A DNA stretch of 9,717 nucleotides from Sphingobacteriales bacterium (GTDB lineage: Bacteria > Bacteroidota > Bacteroidia > Chitinophagales > Chitinophagaceae). The DNA lies in the NCBI GenBank assembly GCA_024640385.1, contig JAHEFC010000103.1, positions 1,136 through 10,852 on the forward strand, given 5' to 3'. The position numbers were made by a program, and so were the translations under genes. Below are positions 1-7,586 of the stretch, one piece after another; position 1 is the first letter of the stretch, and each line of letters begins with the position of its first letter. The notes beneath the pieces were generated by a model. That model made no database searches. It was not told the DNA's origin and saw only the letters and a program-made list of their open reading frames with translations.

Positions 1-2213
1 CGCACCTGGGGAATGCCATGCTAAACCTGGGGCTGACTGACCAGTTCCGTGAAGCATTGAAATTGCTCAATCTTGATATGGGACATATTCTGCAGGCAGA
101 AGAAGAGCCGGGTTTGGGAAACGGTGGCCTCGGCCGCCTTGCCGCATGTTATATGGATTCCTTATCAACACTGAATGTGCCGGCGATCGGATACGGCATC
201 CGCTATGAGTTTGGAATTTTTGATCAGCTGATCAGGAATGGTGAACAGGTTGAGATCACTGACAACTGGCTCCGTAATGGCAATCCCTGGGAGATCAGGC
301 AGATCGATTTTATGTGCAAAGTGAAATTCGGCGGGAGAACAGAATCTTATTTTGATGAAGATGATGTGTTTCATGTAAGGTGGATACCGGATTTTGAAGT
401 AAAGGGAATTGCATTTGACACTCCTGTTCCCGGTTACAGGAATGAAGCAGTGAACCTCCTGAGGTTGTGGAAGTCTGAGGCGATAGAACCTTTTGATTTC
501 AGGAGTTTTAACGAAGGGAATTATACTGCGGCAGTGAATAATAAAATACTGGCTGAAACTATCACTAAGGTATTATATCCCAACGATGAACCTGAGGCTG
601 GCAAGAAGCTGAGATTGATGCAGCAATATTTTTTTGTTTCCTGTTCGTTGCAGGATGTTATCAGGATACACAGGGTCAAAGGATTTCCGCTTGAGAAACT
701 GCAGGACTCATTTGCCCTGCAGTTAAACGACACACATCCTTCCATAGCTGTTGCGGAGCTGATGCGGTTGCTGCTTGATGAACATGATTTTACCTGGGAT
801 GCTGCGTGGAAGATCACTTGTGCGGTATTTGGTTATACCAATCATACATTATTGCCGGAGGCATTGGAAAGATGGCCCATGGATCTTTTCAAAGAATTAT
901 TGCCCCGGCACCTGGAGATCATCTTCGAGATCAATCATCATTTTTTGGAAGAGGTGAAGAATAAATATCCAGGCAATAATGATCTGCTTTCGCGGGTGTC
1001 GATCATTGATGAATCTGGTCAAAGATCCATCCGTATGGCCAACCTGGCTTCAATCGGCAGCCATGCCATCAATGGGGTGTCTGCCTTGCACACTGAATTA
1101 CTGAAACAGGATGTACTTAGAGATTTTGACCTGATTTGGCCAGCCAAATTTTTCAATGTCACCAATGGTGTTACACCCAGGAGATGGATGCAGCTGTATA
1201 ATCCTGAAATGGCAGACCTGATCACGGAACATATTGGTGATGGATGGATCACCCGAATGGAAACCGAGCTGATCAAGCTGGAGAAATTTGCGGATGATGG
1301 AGCTTTCCTGCAGAAATGGAAACAAGTTAAACTCAACAATAAGAAACATCTTGCAGACCAGTTACTGGTTCATACCGGGGTGATCCTGCATCCGGAATCA
1401 TTGTTCGATATCCAGGTCAAGCGGATACATGAATACAAGCGGCAACACCTGAACCTGCTGCATGTGATCACATTGTACAACAGGCTGCGCAAAGATCCTT
1501 TTTTGAATATCGTGCCGCGCACTTTTGTGTTTGGGGGTAAAGCGGCTCCCGGCTATTATATGGCCAAGCTGATCATAAAGCTGGTGAATGCGGTGGCGGA
1601 CAAGATGAATAAAGACCTTGATGTAGCCGGAAAGGTCAAGCTTGTTTTTTACCCTGACTATAATGTGAAGAAAAGTGAATGGGTATATCGTGCTGCAGAT
1701 CTTTCTGAACAGATCTCAACTGCGGGTAAAGAAGCATCTGGTACTGGGAATATGAAATTCTCCATGAACGGTGCGCTTACCATTGGCACCCTGGATGGCG
1801 CCAATGTGGAGATCAGGGAGGCAGTGGGTGCTGAGAACTTCTTCCTGTTTGGGCTCACTACCAAAGAAGTGTATGAGTTGAGATCCCGGGGGTATGATCC
1901 GAATTGGTATTATCAAAGTAATGCTGAATTGAAGGAGGCCATAGACCTAATTGCTTCCGGATTTTTTTCCGGAGGTGACGGCTCAGTGTTCCGGCCGCTC
2001 ATTGATTCATTATTGTACCATGATCCTTACCTGGTTCTGGCAGATTATGCTGATTATATAAAATGCCAGGAACGAGTGGAAGAAGTGTTTCGTGACCCGG
2101 ACCGGTGGGCAAGGATGTCGGTACTCAACGTAGCGAGAATGGGTTATTTTTCTTCAGACCGGGCGATCAGGGAATACTGCCATAAAGTGTGGAGTATATT
2201 TGATGTAGAATAA
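1..2213 (+). CDS. glgP: Glycogen/starch phosphorylase (GT35), 5' truncated by the window edge
   Basis: The enzyme releases glucose-1-phosphate from the ends of alpha-1,4-glucans in the cytoplasm, using pyridoxal phosphate (PLP) as cofactor. The frame is open from base 3, and the first residues (HLGNAMLNLGL) match the family segment that lies some 80-100 residues into the protein. The true start is therefore upstream, and the ATG at 18 is internal. Counting from that ATG, 731 residues are present. Family hallmarks in order are EEEPGLGNGGLGRLAACYMD near the start, QLNDTHPSIAVAELMR, YTNHTLLPEALE, NGVTPRRW, FDIQVKRIHEYKRQ, FGGKAAPGYYMAK, and the PLP site EASGTGNMKFSMN with the Schiff-base lysine at residue 580 (bases 1755-1757). 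The C-terminus is complete, ending in TAA. The esterase gene follows after 8 bases, suggesting cotranscription. Whether the substrate is glycogen or maltodextrin cannot be told from the sequence. Confidence 0.96.
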   Translation, partial: HLGNAMLNLGLTDQFREALKLLNLDMGHILQAEEEPGLGNGGLGRLAACYMDSLSTLNVPAIGYGIRYEFGIFDQLIRNGEQVEITDNWLRNGNPWEIRQIDFMCKVKFGGRTESYFDEDDVFHVRWIPDFEVKGIAFDTPVPGYRNEAVNLLRLWKSEAIEPFDFRSFNEGNYTAAVNNKILAETITKVLYPNDEPEAGKKLRLMQQYFFVSCSLQDVIRIHRVKGFPLEKLQDSFALQLNDTHPSIAVAELMRLLLDEHDFTWDAAWKITCAVFGYTNHTLLPEALERWPMDLFKELLPRHLEIIFEINHHFLEEVKNKYPGNNDLLSRVSIIDESGQRSIRMANLASIGSHAINGVSALHTELLKQDVLRDFDLIWPAKFFNVTNGVTPRRWMQLYNPEMADLITEHIGDGWITRMETELIKLEKFADDGAFLQKWKQVKLNNKKHLADQLLVHTGVILHPESLFDIQVKRIHEYKRQHLNLLHVITLYNRLRKDPFLNIVPRTFVFGGKAAPGYYMAKLIIKLVNAVADKMNKDLDVAGKVKLVFYPDYNVKKSEWVYRAADLSEQISTAGKEASGTGNMKFSMNGALTIGTLDGANVEIREAVGAENFFLFGLTTKEVYELRSRGYDPNWYYQSNAELKEAIDLIASGFFSGGDGSVFRPLIDSLLYHDPYLVLADYADYIKCQERVEEVFRDPDRWARMSVLNVARMGYFSSDRAIREYCHKVWSIFDVE

Positions 2214-2221
2214 TTTATGCC

Positions 2222-2941
2222 GTGTACACTTCAGTGGTTTTAACAGAATTGAAGATGAGCAGGAGGATATGGATCTATCTTCCTGATGACTATGCCTATT
2301 CTGAAAAACGGTATCCTGTTTTGTATATGCAGGACGGGCAGAATCTGTTTGATGTAAGCACTTCATTTTCCGGTGAGTGGAATATTGATGAATATCTTGA
2401 CACGGTAGATGACCCCTGCATTGTTATAGGCATAGATAATGCCGGTGATACCAGGATCAATGAGTATAATCCCGACGATCCTGCCGGATATGGCAGGATG
2501 AATGGCAAGACCTACCTGGAAGTTTTAGTGAAACTGCTGAAGCCCTATGTGGATGACCATTTCAGAACTATGCCCGATCAGTCAAATACTTTTATAGCGG
2601 GCAGTTCAATGGGAGGCCTGATCTCGTTTTATGCAGGTTTATTGCATCCGGATGTTTTTGGGGGAATTGGCGTTCTTTCTCCTTCATTCTGGTTGATACC
2701 CGATCTTGCCGGTGATATCAGGGGCAGGGTGTCTTCGTTGCATAAACACCAGCGCTATTTTTTCTATGGTGGAATGAAGGAAGGTCTGAACCTGATAGAC
2801 GGGATACAGGACGCTGCAAAACTTATGGAAGAATGCGGAGGTAGTGAAGTGAAACTGGTGATCGAAGAAAAAGGGAAACATTCCGAAAGCTCATGGAGGA
2901 AGATATTCCCGGTGTTTTATCAATGGGTATTGAAGCGATAA
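2222..2941 (+). CDS. Putative esterase, alpha/beta hydrolase of the esterase D/enterochelin-esterase type
   Basis: A predicted 239-residue cytoplasmic serine hydrolase; no signal peptide is visible. The N-terminal half carries the family signature RRIWIYLPDDY (residues 14-24) followed by YPVLYMQDGQNLFD (31-44). The nucleophile elbow is G-S-S-M-G-G, with Ser129 as nucleophile. His220 in GKHSESSW is the likely catalytic histidine. The acid is uncertain; Glu187 or Asp193 are candidates. The start is placed at GTG 2222 because the frame is closed upstream by a TGA at 2201, and the next ATG in frame (2255, residue 12) would remove residues that normally lead into the first strand. The ATG at 2217 is in another frame and soon hits a stop. 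The gene lies 8 bases after the phosphorylase, which hints at a role in carbohydrate or acyl-ester turnover, but the substrate is unknown. It is convergent with ftsH, with 32 bases between the stops. Confidence 0.85.
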   Translation: MYTSVVLTELKMSRRIWIYLPDDYAYSEKRYPVLYMQDGQNLFDVSTSFSGEWNIDEYLDTVDDPCIVIGIDNAGDTRINEYNPDDPAGYGRMNGKTYLEVLVKLLKPYVDDHFRTMPDQSNTFIAGSSMGGLISFYAGLLHPDVFGGIGVLSPSFWLIPDLAGDIRGRVSSLHKHQRYFFYGGMKEGLNLIDGIQDAAKLMEECGGSEVKLVIEEKGKHSESSWRKIFPVFYQWVLKR

Positions 2942-2973
2942 TTTATTGAATGGGGTACTCAATTCTGTCCGGC

Positions 2974-4908
2974 TCAGCCCCGGGGTCCCAGGATCATTTC
3001 AAGATCTTCCCTGAATATTACTTCTTTACTGAGCAAGAGCTCTGCCAGTTTGATGAGTGTATCTTTGTTTTCGATCAATAAAGCTTTAGCGCGGGTATAA
3101 GCAATATCCACAAGCTGCCTGACTTCTTCATCAATAATTTTCCCGGTTTCTTCACTATACGGTTTTACCAGGCTATTGTCCTGCTGGCCTGTAGAATCAT
3201 AAAAGCTTACATTACCGATCTTTTCATTGAAGCCATAATAGGTGACCATCAGGTAAGCTTCTTTGGTTACTTTTTCCAGGTCGTCAAGCGCACCGGAAGA
3301 GATCTCAGAGAAGATAATTTCCTCAGCGGCCCGGCCTGCAAGTGTGGCGCAGAGGTGTTCTGTAAATGCTGATTTACTCCTGAGTTGTTTTTCTTCCGGC
3401 AGGTACCAGGCCGCTCCCAGTGATTTTCCCCGGGGTATGATGGAAACCTTCACCAGCGGATCAATATTTTTGAGCCTCCAGCTGGCTACTGCATGCCCGG
3501 CTTCATGATAGGCGATCAGTTTTTTCTCTTCGGGAGAAATGATCTTGCTTTTCTTTTCAAGTCCGGCTATTACACGGTCGATGGCGTCAAGGAAATCCTC
3601 TTTGCCAATTTTTTCTTTTTTCTTCCTGGCTGCGATCAATGCGGACTCATTGCAGATATTGGCAATATCGGCTCCTGAGAATCCGGGCGTTTGGGCAGCA
3701 AGAAAATGTACGTCGATGCTTTCATCCAATACCAGGGGGCGCATATGCACCTTGAAGATCTCTTCCCTTTCACGGAGATTGGGCAGTTCCAGGTAGATAT
3801 GCCGGTCGAATCTGCCGGGGCGCAGCAACGCGGGGTCGAGCATATCGGCACGGTTGGTGGCGGCCAGAACGATCACACCGCTGTTTGTGCCAAATCCATC
3901 CATTTCGGTTAAGAGTTGATTGAGGGTGCTTTCTCTTTCATCGTTACCGCCACTTAGAAAAGCGCCTTTGCCCCGGGACCTGCCAATGGCATCGATCTCA
4001 TCAATGAAAATGATGCAGGGTGCTTTTTCTTTTGCCCGTTTGAACAGATCCCTTACCCTGGATGCTCCAACGCCAACAAACATTTCCACAAACTCTGATC
4101 CTGAGATCGAGAAGAAGGGCACTTTTGCTTCTCCTGCAACAGCTTTTGCCAACAATGTTTTTCCTGTACCCGGAGGGCCTACCAAGATCACACCTTTGGG
4201 GATTTTAGCGCCAAGTACAGTGAATACCTGTGGATTCTTAAGAAAATCAACGATCTCTTTAACTTCCATTTCTGCTTCTTCCAGTCCTGCAACATCATCG
4301 AACGTGATGTTGCTGCTTTCTTTTTCCACCAGGGTAGCGGTAGACTTGCTGAAATTGAACAGGGAAGAACCGCCCCCGGTTCCCATACCTGTATTTCGTC
4401 TTAGCAGGAAGCTCCACAAAGCAATGAGTAAGATCAGCGGAAATATCCAGGTCAGGATCTGCGGGAGCCAGCTGGTTTCCCTGCTGTAACTCAGGTCTAT
4501 CCTGTCTTTTACAGGAAGATTTTTCTGCAATTCATCGAGTTTTCTTTCAAAAGATTCTACTGACCCGATGGTTATAAAATAGTGAGGGCCGGGGTTGATG
4601 CCTTTCCCGAATTTTGTTGTGAAAACAGGCTTGAACTGGGGGTCGTTCGCAAATTCTTTCCTGATATAGAGTTCTGCTTTTTCATTGTTGACGATCACAA
4701 TTCTGTCAACGGCATTCCGCGGGATAATGTCTTTCTCAAATTCCTTCCAGGTAATTTCGCTGACCGGGGATACCAGGCTGGCTGAATAAGGAGCCAGTAT
4801 GGCGATCAGCATGGCAATATAGATCCACCACCAGTTAAATTTTCTTTTTGGCGCTGAAGGCTGTTTTGAAGCACCTCCGCTCTTATTATCATTTACTTTT
4901 CCAGCCAT
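2974..4908 (-). CDS. ftsH: ATP-dependent zinc metalloprotease FtsH
   Basis: A membrane-anchored AAA+ protease that degrades misfolded membrane proteins and selected cytoplasmic proteins. The chosen start (ATG at 4908) gives 644 residues, numbered here from it. In order there is a basic N-terminus, a first membrane helix at about 26-46, an extracytoplasmic domain, a second helix at about 148-170, then the AAA module: Walker A GPPGTGKT (244-251), pore loop MFVGVG (around 276-281), Walker B IIFIDEID (299-306) and the second region of homology ending RPGRFDR. The peptidase domain has the zinc site HEAGH (468-472) and a third ligand, probably Asp543 in [11 protein letters not shown]. All catalytic motifs look intact. 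An in-frame ATG at 4968 would add 20 residues (MPDMHHTSKKNSAGTLSCQI) that do not look like a leader; 4908 is preferred because [10 protein letters not shown] begins a typical short lysine-rich tail. No strong promoter is visible upstream. It may be one of several FtsH copies, since it is not beside rsfS or cdsA, genes often linked to ftsH in this phylum. Confidence 0.95.
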   Translation of the reverse strand: MAGKVNDNKSGGASKQPSAPKRKFNWWWIYIAMLIAILAPYSASLVSPVSEITWKEFEKDIIPRNAVDRIVIVNNEKAELYIRKEFANDPQFKPVFTTKFGKGINPGPHYFITIGSVESFERKLDELQKNLPVKDRIDLSYSRETSWLPQILTWIFPLILLIALWSFLLRRNTGMGTGGGSSLFNFSKSTATLVEKESSNITFDDVAGLEEAEMEVKEIVDFLKNPQVFTVLGAKIPKGVILVGPPGTGKTLLAKAVAGEAKVPFFSISGSEFVEMFVGVGASRVRDLFKRAKEKAPCIIFIDEIDAIGRSRGKGAFLSGGNDERESTLNQLLTEMDGFGTNSGVIVLAATNRADMLDPALLRPGRFDRHIYLELPNLREREEIFKVHMRPLVLDESIDVHFLAAQTPGFSGADIANICNESALIAARKKKEKIGKEDFLDAIDRVIAGLEKKSKIISPEEKKLIAYHEAGHAVASWRLKNIDPLVKVSIIPRGKSLGAAWYLPEEKQLRSKSAFTEHLCATLAGRAAEEIIFSEISSGALDDLEKVTKEAYLMVTYYGFNEKIGNVSFYDSTGQQDNSLVKPYSEETGKIIDEEVRQLVDIAYTRAKALLIENKDTLIKLAELLLSKEVIFREDLEMILGPRG

Positions 4909-5001
4909 GATCTGACAGCTCAAAGTTCCGGCAGAATTCTTTTTGGAAGTATGATGCATGTCAGGCAAAAGCCAGCGTCTTTGATTTGCTAATTACTGTC
5001 A

Positions 5002-5032
5002 TTGTTTTGGCCTGTTAAACAAGCTAGCTTTG
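5002..5032 (+). promoter_or_regulatory. Predicted Bacteroidota-type promoter for the 5076/5521 gene pair
   Basis: TTG at 5002-5004 and TAGCTTTG at 5025-5032 are separated by 20 bases. This fits the phylum's consensus TTG-N(about 19-21)-TAnnTTTG exactly in both boxes. Transcription would start near 5037-5040, giving a leader of about 35-40 bases before the ATG at 5076. The -7 box overlaps a perfect 10-base palindrome, AAGCTAGCTT (5021-5030). Confidence 0.6.
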
Positions 5033-5075
5033 AAACCCAGGTTCGGGAGCGATTGAACAATCAAAAATCCCGGTT

Positions 5076-5504
5076 ATGTATATTGAATTAAATGATAATA
5101 CCAAACTCAGGGAGATACAGGAAGTGTTTTCTGATTTTTATCCTTACCTGCAGATCAATTTTTACTGGAAAAGGCATAAGAAATACGAAAGTTCTCCTAT
5201 CGTGGAGTTGGTCAGTTCCGACACAAGCATTGGTACGATCAGAAAAACTCACCTGTCTGGTTTGCTGGAGATACTTCCCTTAAATAAAGTGGCCGATGTG
5301 GAAAAGGAATTCCAGGAACGTTTTGGTCTGTCTGTTCAGATACTTCGAAAGGAAAAAAACAAGTGGGAGCAAACCACGGGCATGGACGATTTCACTTTGA
5401 AAGAACTGAATGAGTTTGGTAGAAGTTCATCAGACGAATTTATTGTGGAAGACTATGACGAAGGATTTGAAGAAGAAGAGGAGAGGCCGGAAAAGTTGTT
5501 GTAA
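5076..5504 (+). CDS. Small acidic-tailed protein of unknown function
   Basis: I do not recognise a named family with certainty. The 142-residue product has no signal peptide or membrane segment and should be cytoplasmic. Residues 1-90 look like a compact alpha/beta domain: a helix from about 9 to 20, a strand QINFYW, a strand PIVELVSS, a middle segment with THLSGLLEI, and a helix VADVEKEFQERFG followed by the strand LSVQILRK. The segment KWEQTTGMDDFTLKELNEFG (97-115) resembles a motif I associate with small conserved proteins of unknown function in Bacteroidota. The tail from about 119 on is highly acidic (DYDEGFEEEEE), suggesting a flexible or protein-binding end. The start ATG follows a good promoter. 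The stop is 16 bases before the phosphoribosyltransferase start, so the two are probably cotranscribed and functionally linked. Confidence 0.75.
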   Translation: MYIELNDNTKLREIQEVFSDFYPYLQINFYWKRHKKYESSPIVELVSSDTSIGTIRKTHLSGLLEILPLNKVADVEKEFQERFGLSVQILRKEKNKWEQTTGMDDFTLKELNEFGRSSSDEFIVEDYDEGFEEEEERPEKLL

Positions 5505-5520
5505 TATAAAATGCCGATCT

Positions 5521-6180
5521 ATGTTTTACGATAGAAAAGATGCTGCCCTTTATCTTGCCAAAGCTCTGGCAGACTATAAAGACAAGGGCGCCGTTGTATT
5601 GGGTATACCCAGGGGCGGAGTAGAAACAGCCTACTATGTGGCAAAATATCTGAATGCCGAATTATCCATGATCATTTCCAGGAAGCTGGGGCATCCCGGG
5701 AATCCTGAATACGCCATGGGTGCCCTGGCGGAGGACGGTTCTGTACATATGAATGAACGGGCTTTGCGGGAGGTAAGCCAGGAAGATATTGATGAGGCGA
5801 TCGACAAACAGAAGACAGAGATCGGGAGGCGTATTAACATGTTAAGAAAAGGTGAGCCACTGCCTGAGATGAAGAACAAGATCGTTTTGATTGTTGATGA
5901 CGGGATTGCCACCGGGTCAACCATCATGGCTGCTATTGAGATGTGCCGGAAAAAAGGCGCTGCTAAAATTGTGGTAGCAGCTCCGGTTTGTGGCGATGAA
6001 GTCAAGACTGAATTAAAAAGGATCGCAGATGATGTGGTGATACTGGAGACACCCGAATTTTATCATGCTGTATCCCAGGTTTATGCTTCATTCGAACAAG
6101 TGAGTGATGAAGAGGCGCTGGAACTGATGGAAATGTGGAAAAGAGGTAAAACTCAGGTATCCAAAGCTGCAGGTGCCTGA
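5521..6180 (+). CDS. Phosphoribosyltransferase-domain protein
   Basis: A 219-residue type I phosphoribosyltransferase-fold protein, probably cytoplasmic. The PRPP-binding loop is clear: IVLIVDDGIATGST at residues 121-134, with the acidic pair Asp126-Asp127. Other conserved elements are GIPRGGV (28-34), near the expected pyrophosphate-binding loop, RKLGHPGNPEYAMGA (54-68), and a C-terminal helix FEQVSDEEALELM. The frame is open further upstream (a possible start at 5410), but that would overlap the preceding gene by nearly 100 bases and add non-family sequence; ATG 5521 begins exactly at the family start (MFYDRKDAALYLAKAL). The base or nucleobase partner is unknown, and some members may be regulatory rather than catalytic. 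In other bacteria this domain is fused to a dienelactone-hydrolase domain; here that partner is a separate gene on the opposite strand whose 3' end overlaps this one by 28 bases (6153-6180). Confidence 0.88.
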   Translation: MFYDRKDAALYLAKALADYKDKGAVVLGIPRGGVETAYYVAKYLNAELSMIISRKLGHPGNPEYAMGALAEDGSVHMNERALREVSQEDIDEAIDKQKTEIGRRINMLRKGEPLPEMKNKIVLIVDDGIATGSTIMAAIEMCRKKGAAKIVVAAPVCGDEVKTELKRIADDVVILETPEFYHAVSQVYASFEQVSDEEALELMEMWKRGKTQVSKAAGA

Positions 6181-6815
6181 CTGAGGTGACTGTTGAACCA
6201 GTTGGCAGAAAGTTCCATTACTTCTTCCAGGGTGCCTTCTTCCTCAAATAAATGGGTTGCCCCGTTGACAATGGCAAGTTCTTTTTTGCAAGTCAATTGG
6301 TCCAATGCCCAGCGGTTCAATTCTAACACTTCGGTATCCCTGCTTCCCACTATGAGAAGCGTGGGGGATTTTACATAGGGAAGGAGGTCTTTAGCCAGGT
6401 CCGGCCGGCCACCCCTGGAAACTACAGCGGCTACCAGGTTTGAATGTGCCGCAGCTCTTAGTGCTGATGCAGCGCCGGTGCTGGCGCCAAAATAACCCAC
6501 TTGATATCTATTCATACCCGGTTGATCTTTCAGCCAGCCAGTAACCCCGGAAAGGCGGTCTGTCAATAACTCAATGTCAAATCGGTTATTATAAATCATG
6601 TCTTCTTCAGCAGTCAGCAGATCAAAAAGCAGTGTGCCAAAATTTCTTGTGTTCAGGAATTTGGCCACAGCCTGATTTCTTGTACTGTGGCGGCTACTGC
6701 CACTGCCGTGTGAGAATATCACAATGCCTTTTGCATGTTCAGGAATGCATAATATCCCTTCAAGCTGCACATCGCCCACCGGAATCCGCAGCTCCTGCTG
6801 AAATTCGTTTTTCAT
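6153..6815 (-). CDS. Alpha/beta hydrolase, dienelactone hydrolase-like
   Basis: A 220-residue cytoplasmic serine hydrolase without a signal peptide. It shows an N-terminal strand pair (VQLEGILCIPEHAKGIVIFSH), the oxyanion-region motif SHGSGSSRHS (35-44), the nucleophile elbow G-A-S-T-G with Ser112, an acid at Asp160 in VGSRDTEV, and a histidine at His188 in GATHLFEE. The triad thus looks complete. The nucleophile is Ser, not the Cys of classical dienelactone hydrolases, so that reaction should not be assumed. It matches the C-terminal half of fused phosphoribosyltransferase/hydrolase proteins known elsewhere. The gene is convergent with the phosphoribosyltransferase and overlaps it by 28 bases. 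It lies 79 bases downstream of the lipoprotein gene on the same strand, but it seems to have its own promoter right at the start codon. Confidence 0.88.
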   Translation of the reverse strand: MKNEFQQELRIPVGDVQLEGILCIPEHAKGIVIFSHGSGSSRHSTRNQAVAKFLNTRNFGTLLFDLLTAEEDMIYNNRFDIELLTDRLSGVTGWLKDQPGMNRYQVGYFGASTGAASALRAAAHSNLVAAVVSRGGRPDLAKDLLPYVKSPTLLIVGSRDTEVLELNRWALDQLTCKKELAIVNGATHLFEEEGTLEEVMELSANWFNSHLSQAPAALDT

Positions 6816-6819
6816 TGCG

Positions 6820-6851
6820 CAAAGCTATCATCTCGAAGCCCTATAAAGCAA
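6820..6851 (-). promoter_or_regulatory. Predicted promoter for the dienelactone hydrolase-like gene, nearly on its start codon
   Basis: Read on the - strand, TTG (6851-6849), a 21-base spacer and TAGCTTTG (6827-6820) match the Bacteroidota -33/-7 consensus. The -7 box ends only 4 bases before the ATG at 6815-6813, so the predicted transcript start falls at or within a few bases of the start codon. This implies a leaderless or almost leaderless mRNA. The -7 octamer is identical to that of the promoter at 5025-5032. Confidence 0.5.
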
Positions 6852-6894
6852 TGACCTTGATCATTACCGGCGAAATGGAGTTTGAGTTGGGTGG

Positions 6895-7443
6895 CTAAAA
6901 ATCGTAGCGGACATAAGTGCTCCGGTAGTCGATCTTTCCCTCTTTATTGAATCTCCAGGTTTCCTGGTAGCCGGAAGAATCTACTTTTCCATTTTGGCGA
7001 ACACCTTTTTCCTTCAGCCAAAGCATGACCATGTCTATGTTCTGCGTATCGCTTCTCAGGGAAACATAACTGCGGAATTGCTCATCAAGTGTTTTAAATC
7101 CTTTCCTGAACTGCTTGACATTGTTGATGAATTCTTCGGCACTCAGTTTTACTCTCCGGTTGTCAAACAGCACGTTGGTGACAGTATCAGCGAAATAAGG
7201 TTTCATGGCTTCATAGTTGGAGTCACTGAGCATGATCTTGTACAATTCCTGCACTTTGACAATATTTTTCGGATCGCCGATTGTCCAGTCTGAAGGATAG
7301 GTTGAGGGATATAAAAAGTTCACAGGGGCTTCTTCTTTCACCAGGGCAACAGCACTGTCTTTGGGTTCGGGTGTGGGAGTGGTGCCGGAATTACAGGAAA
7401 TGGCCAGGGTGGAAATGACTGTTAAAATAAAGAGTTTGTACAT
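6895..7443 (-). CDS. Small lipoprotein with a probable NTF2-like (SnoaL-type) domain
   Basis: The ATG at 7443 gives 182 residues starting MYKLFILTVISTLAISC, a lipoprotein signal peptide with the lipidated cysteine at position 17. This start is chosen over an in-frame ATG at 7518 because it places the signal peptide at the N-terminus. After a Pro/Thr-rich linker (TTPTPEPKD), the mature part has a helix KVQELYKIMLSDSNYEAMKPYF, then strands in a pattern suggesting the NTF2-like cone fold: FADTVTNVLFD, a helix with SAEEFINNVKQF, and late strands NIDMVMLWLKEK and YQETWRFNKEGKI. That is a fold-level guess; no catalytic function is implied. The protein should sit in the envelope, most likely anchored to the outer membrane. 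It is followed on the same strand by the hydrolase gene after 79 bases. Confidence 0.75.
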   Translation of the reverse strand: MYKLFILTVISTLAISCNSGTTPTPEPKDSAVALVKEEAPVNFLYPSTYPSDWTIGDPKNIVKVQELYKIMLSDSNYEAMKPYFADTVTNVLFDNRRVKLSAEEFINNVKQFRKGFKTLDEQFRSYVSLRSDTQNIDMVMLWLKEKGVRQNGKVDSSGYQETWRFNKEGKIDYRSTYVRYDF

Positions 7444-7586
7444 GGTTAGGGGTTTGATATGCAAAGTTGATTCAATTTTAAGGTAAATAGCTACAGTATG
7501 AATGGCTTTATGTATCAAAATATAATGAAATAACCACAGATATACATCAACGGGTAATCACATTTTCAGAAAAATATGAAAGCCTG

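Noticed and set aside
2945..2963. Inverted repeat ATTGA/TCAAT between the esterase and ftsH stops, as a possible two-way terminator
   Set aside because: Only a 5-base AT-rich stem with a 9-base loop and no following T-run on either strand; too weak to call.
3920..4489. Long + strand open frame (189 codons) opposite ftsH
   Set aside because: It is exactly antisense to the conserved AAA module, and its translation is serine/proline-rich low-complexity sequence, as expected for the reverse of a coding strand.
4909..4968. N-terminal extension of FtsH from ATG 4968
   Set aside because: The 20 extra residues are not membrane-directing or family-like; kept only as an alternative start.
5410..5520. 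Upstream extension of the phosphoribosyltransferase from ATG 5410
   Set aside because: It would overlap the previous gene by 95 bases and add basic, non-family sequence; the ATG at 5521 matches the family start.
7444..7518. N-terminal extension of the lipoprotein from ATG 7518
   Set aside because: It would bury the signal peptide and lipobox inside the protein; ATG 7443 gives a normal lipoprotein start.
7505..7530. Possible -7 box (TATATTTTG on the - strand) for the lipoprotein
   Set aside because: The spacing within the box is one base off the consensus, and no TTG lies at a suitable distance.
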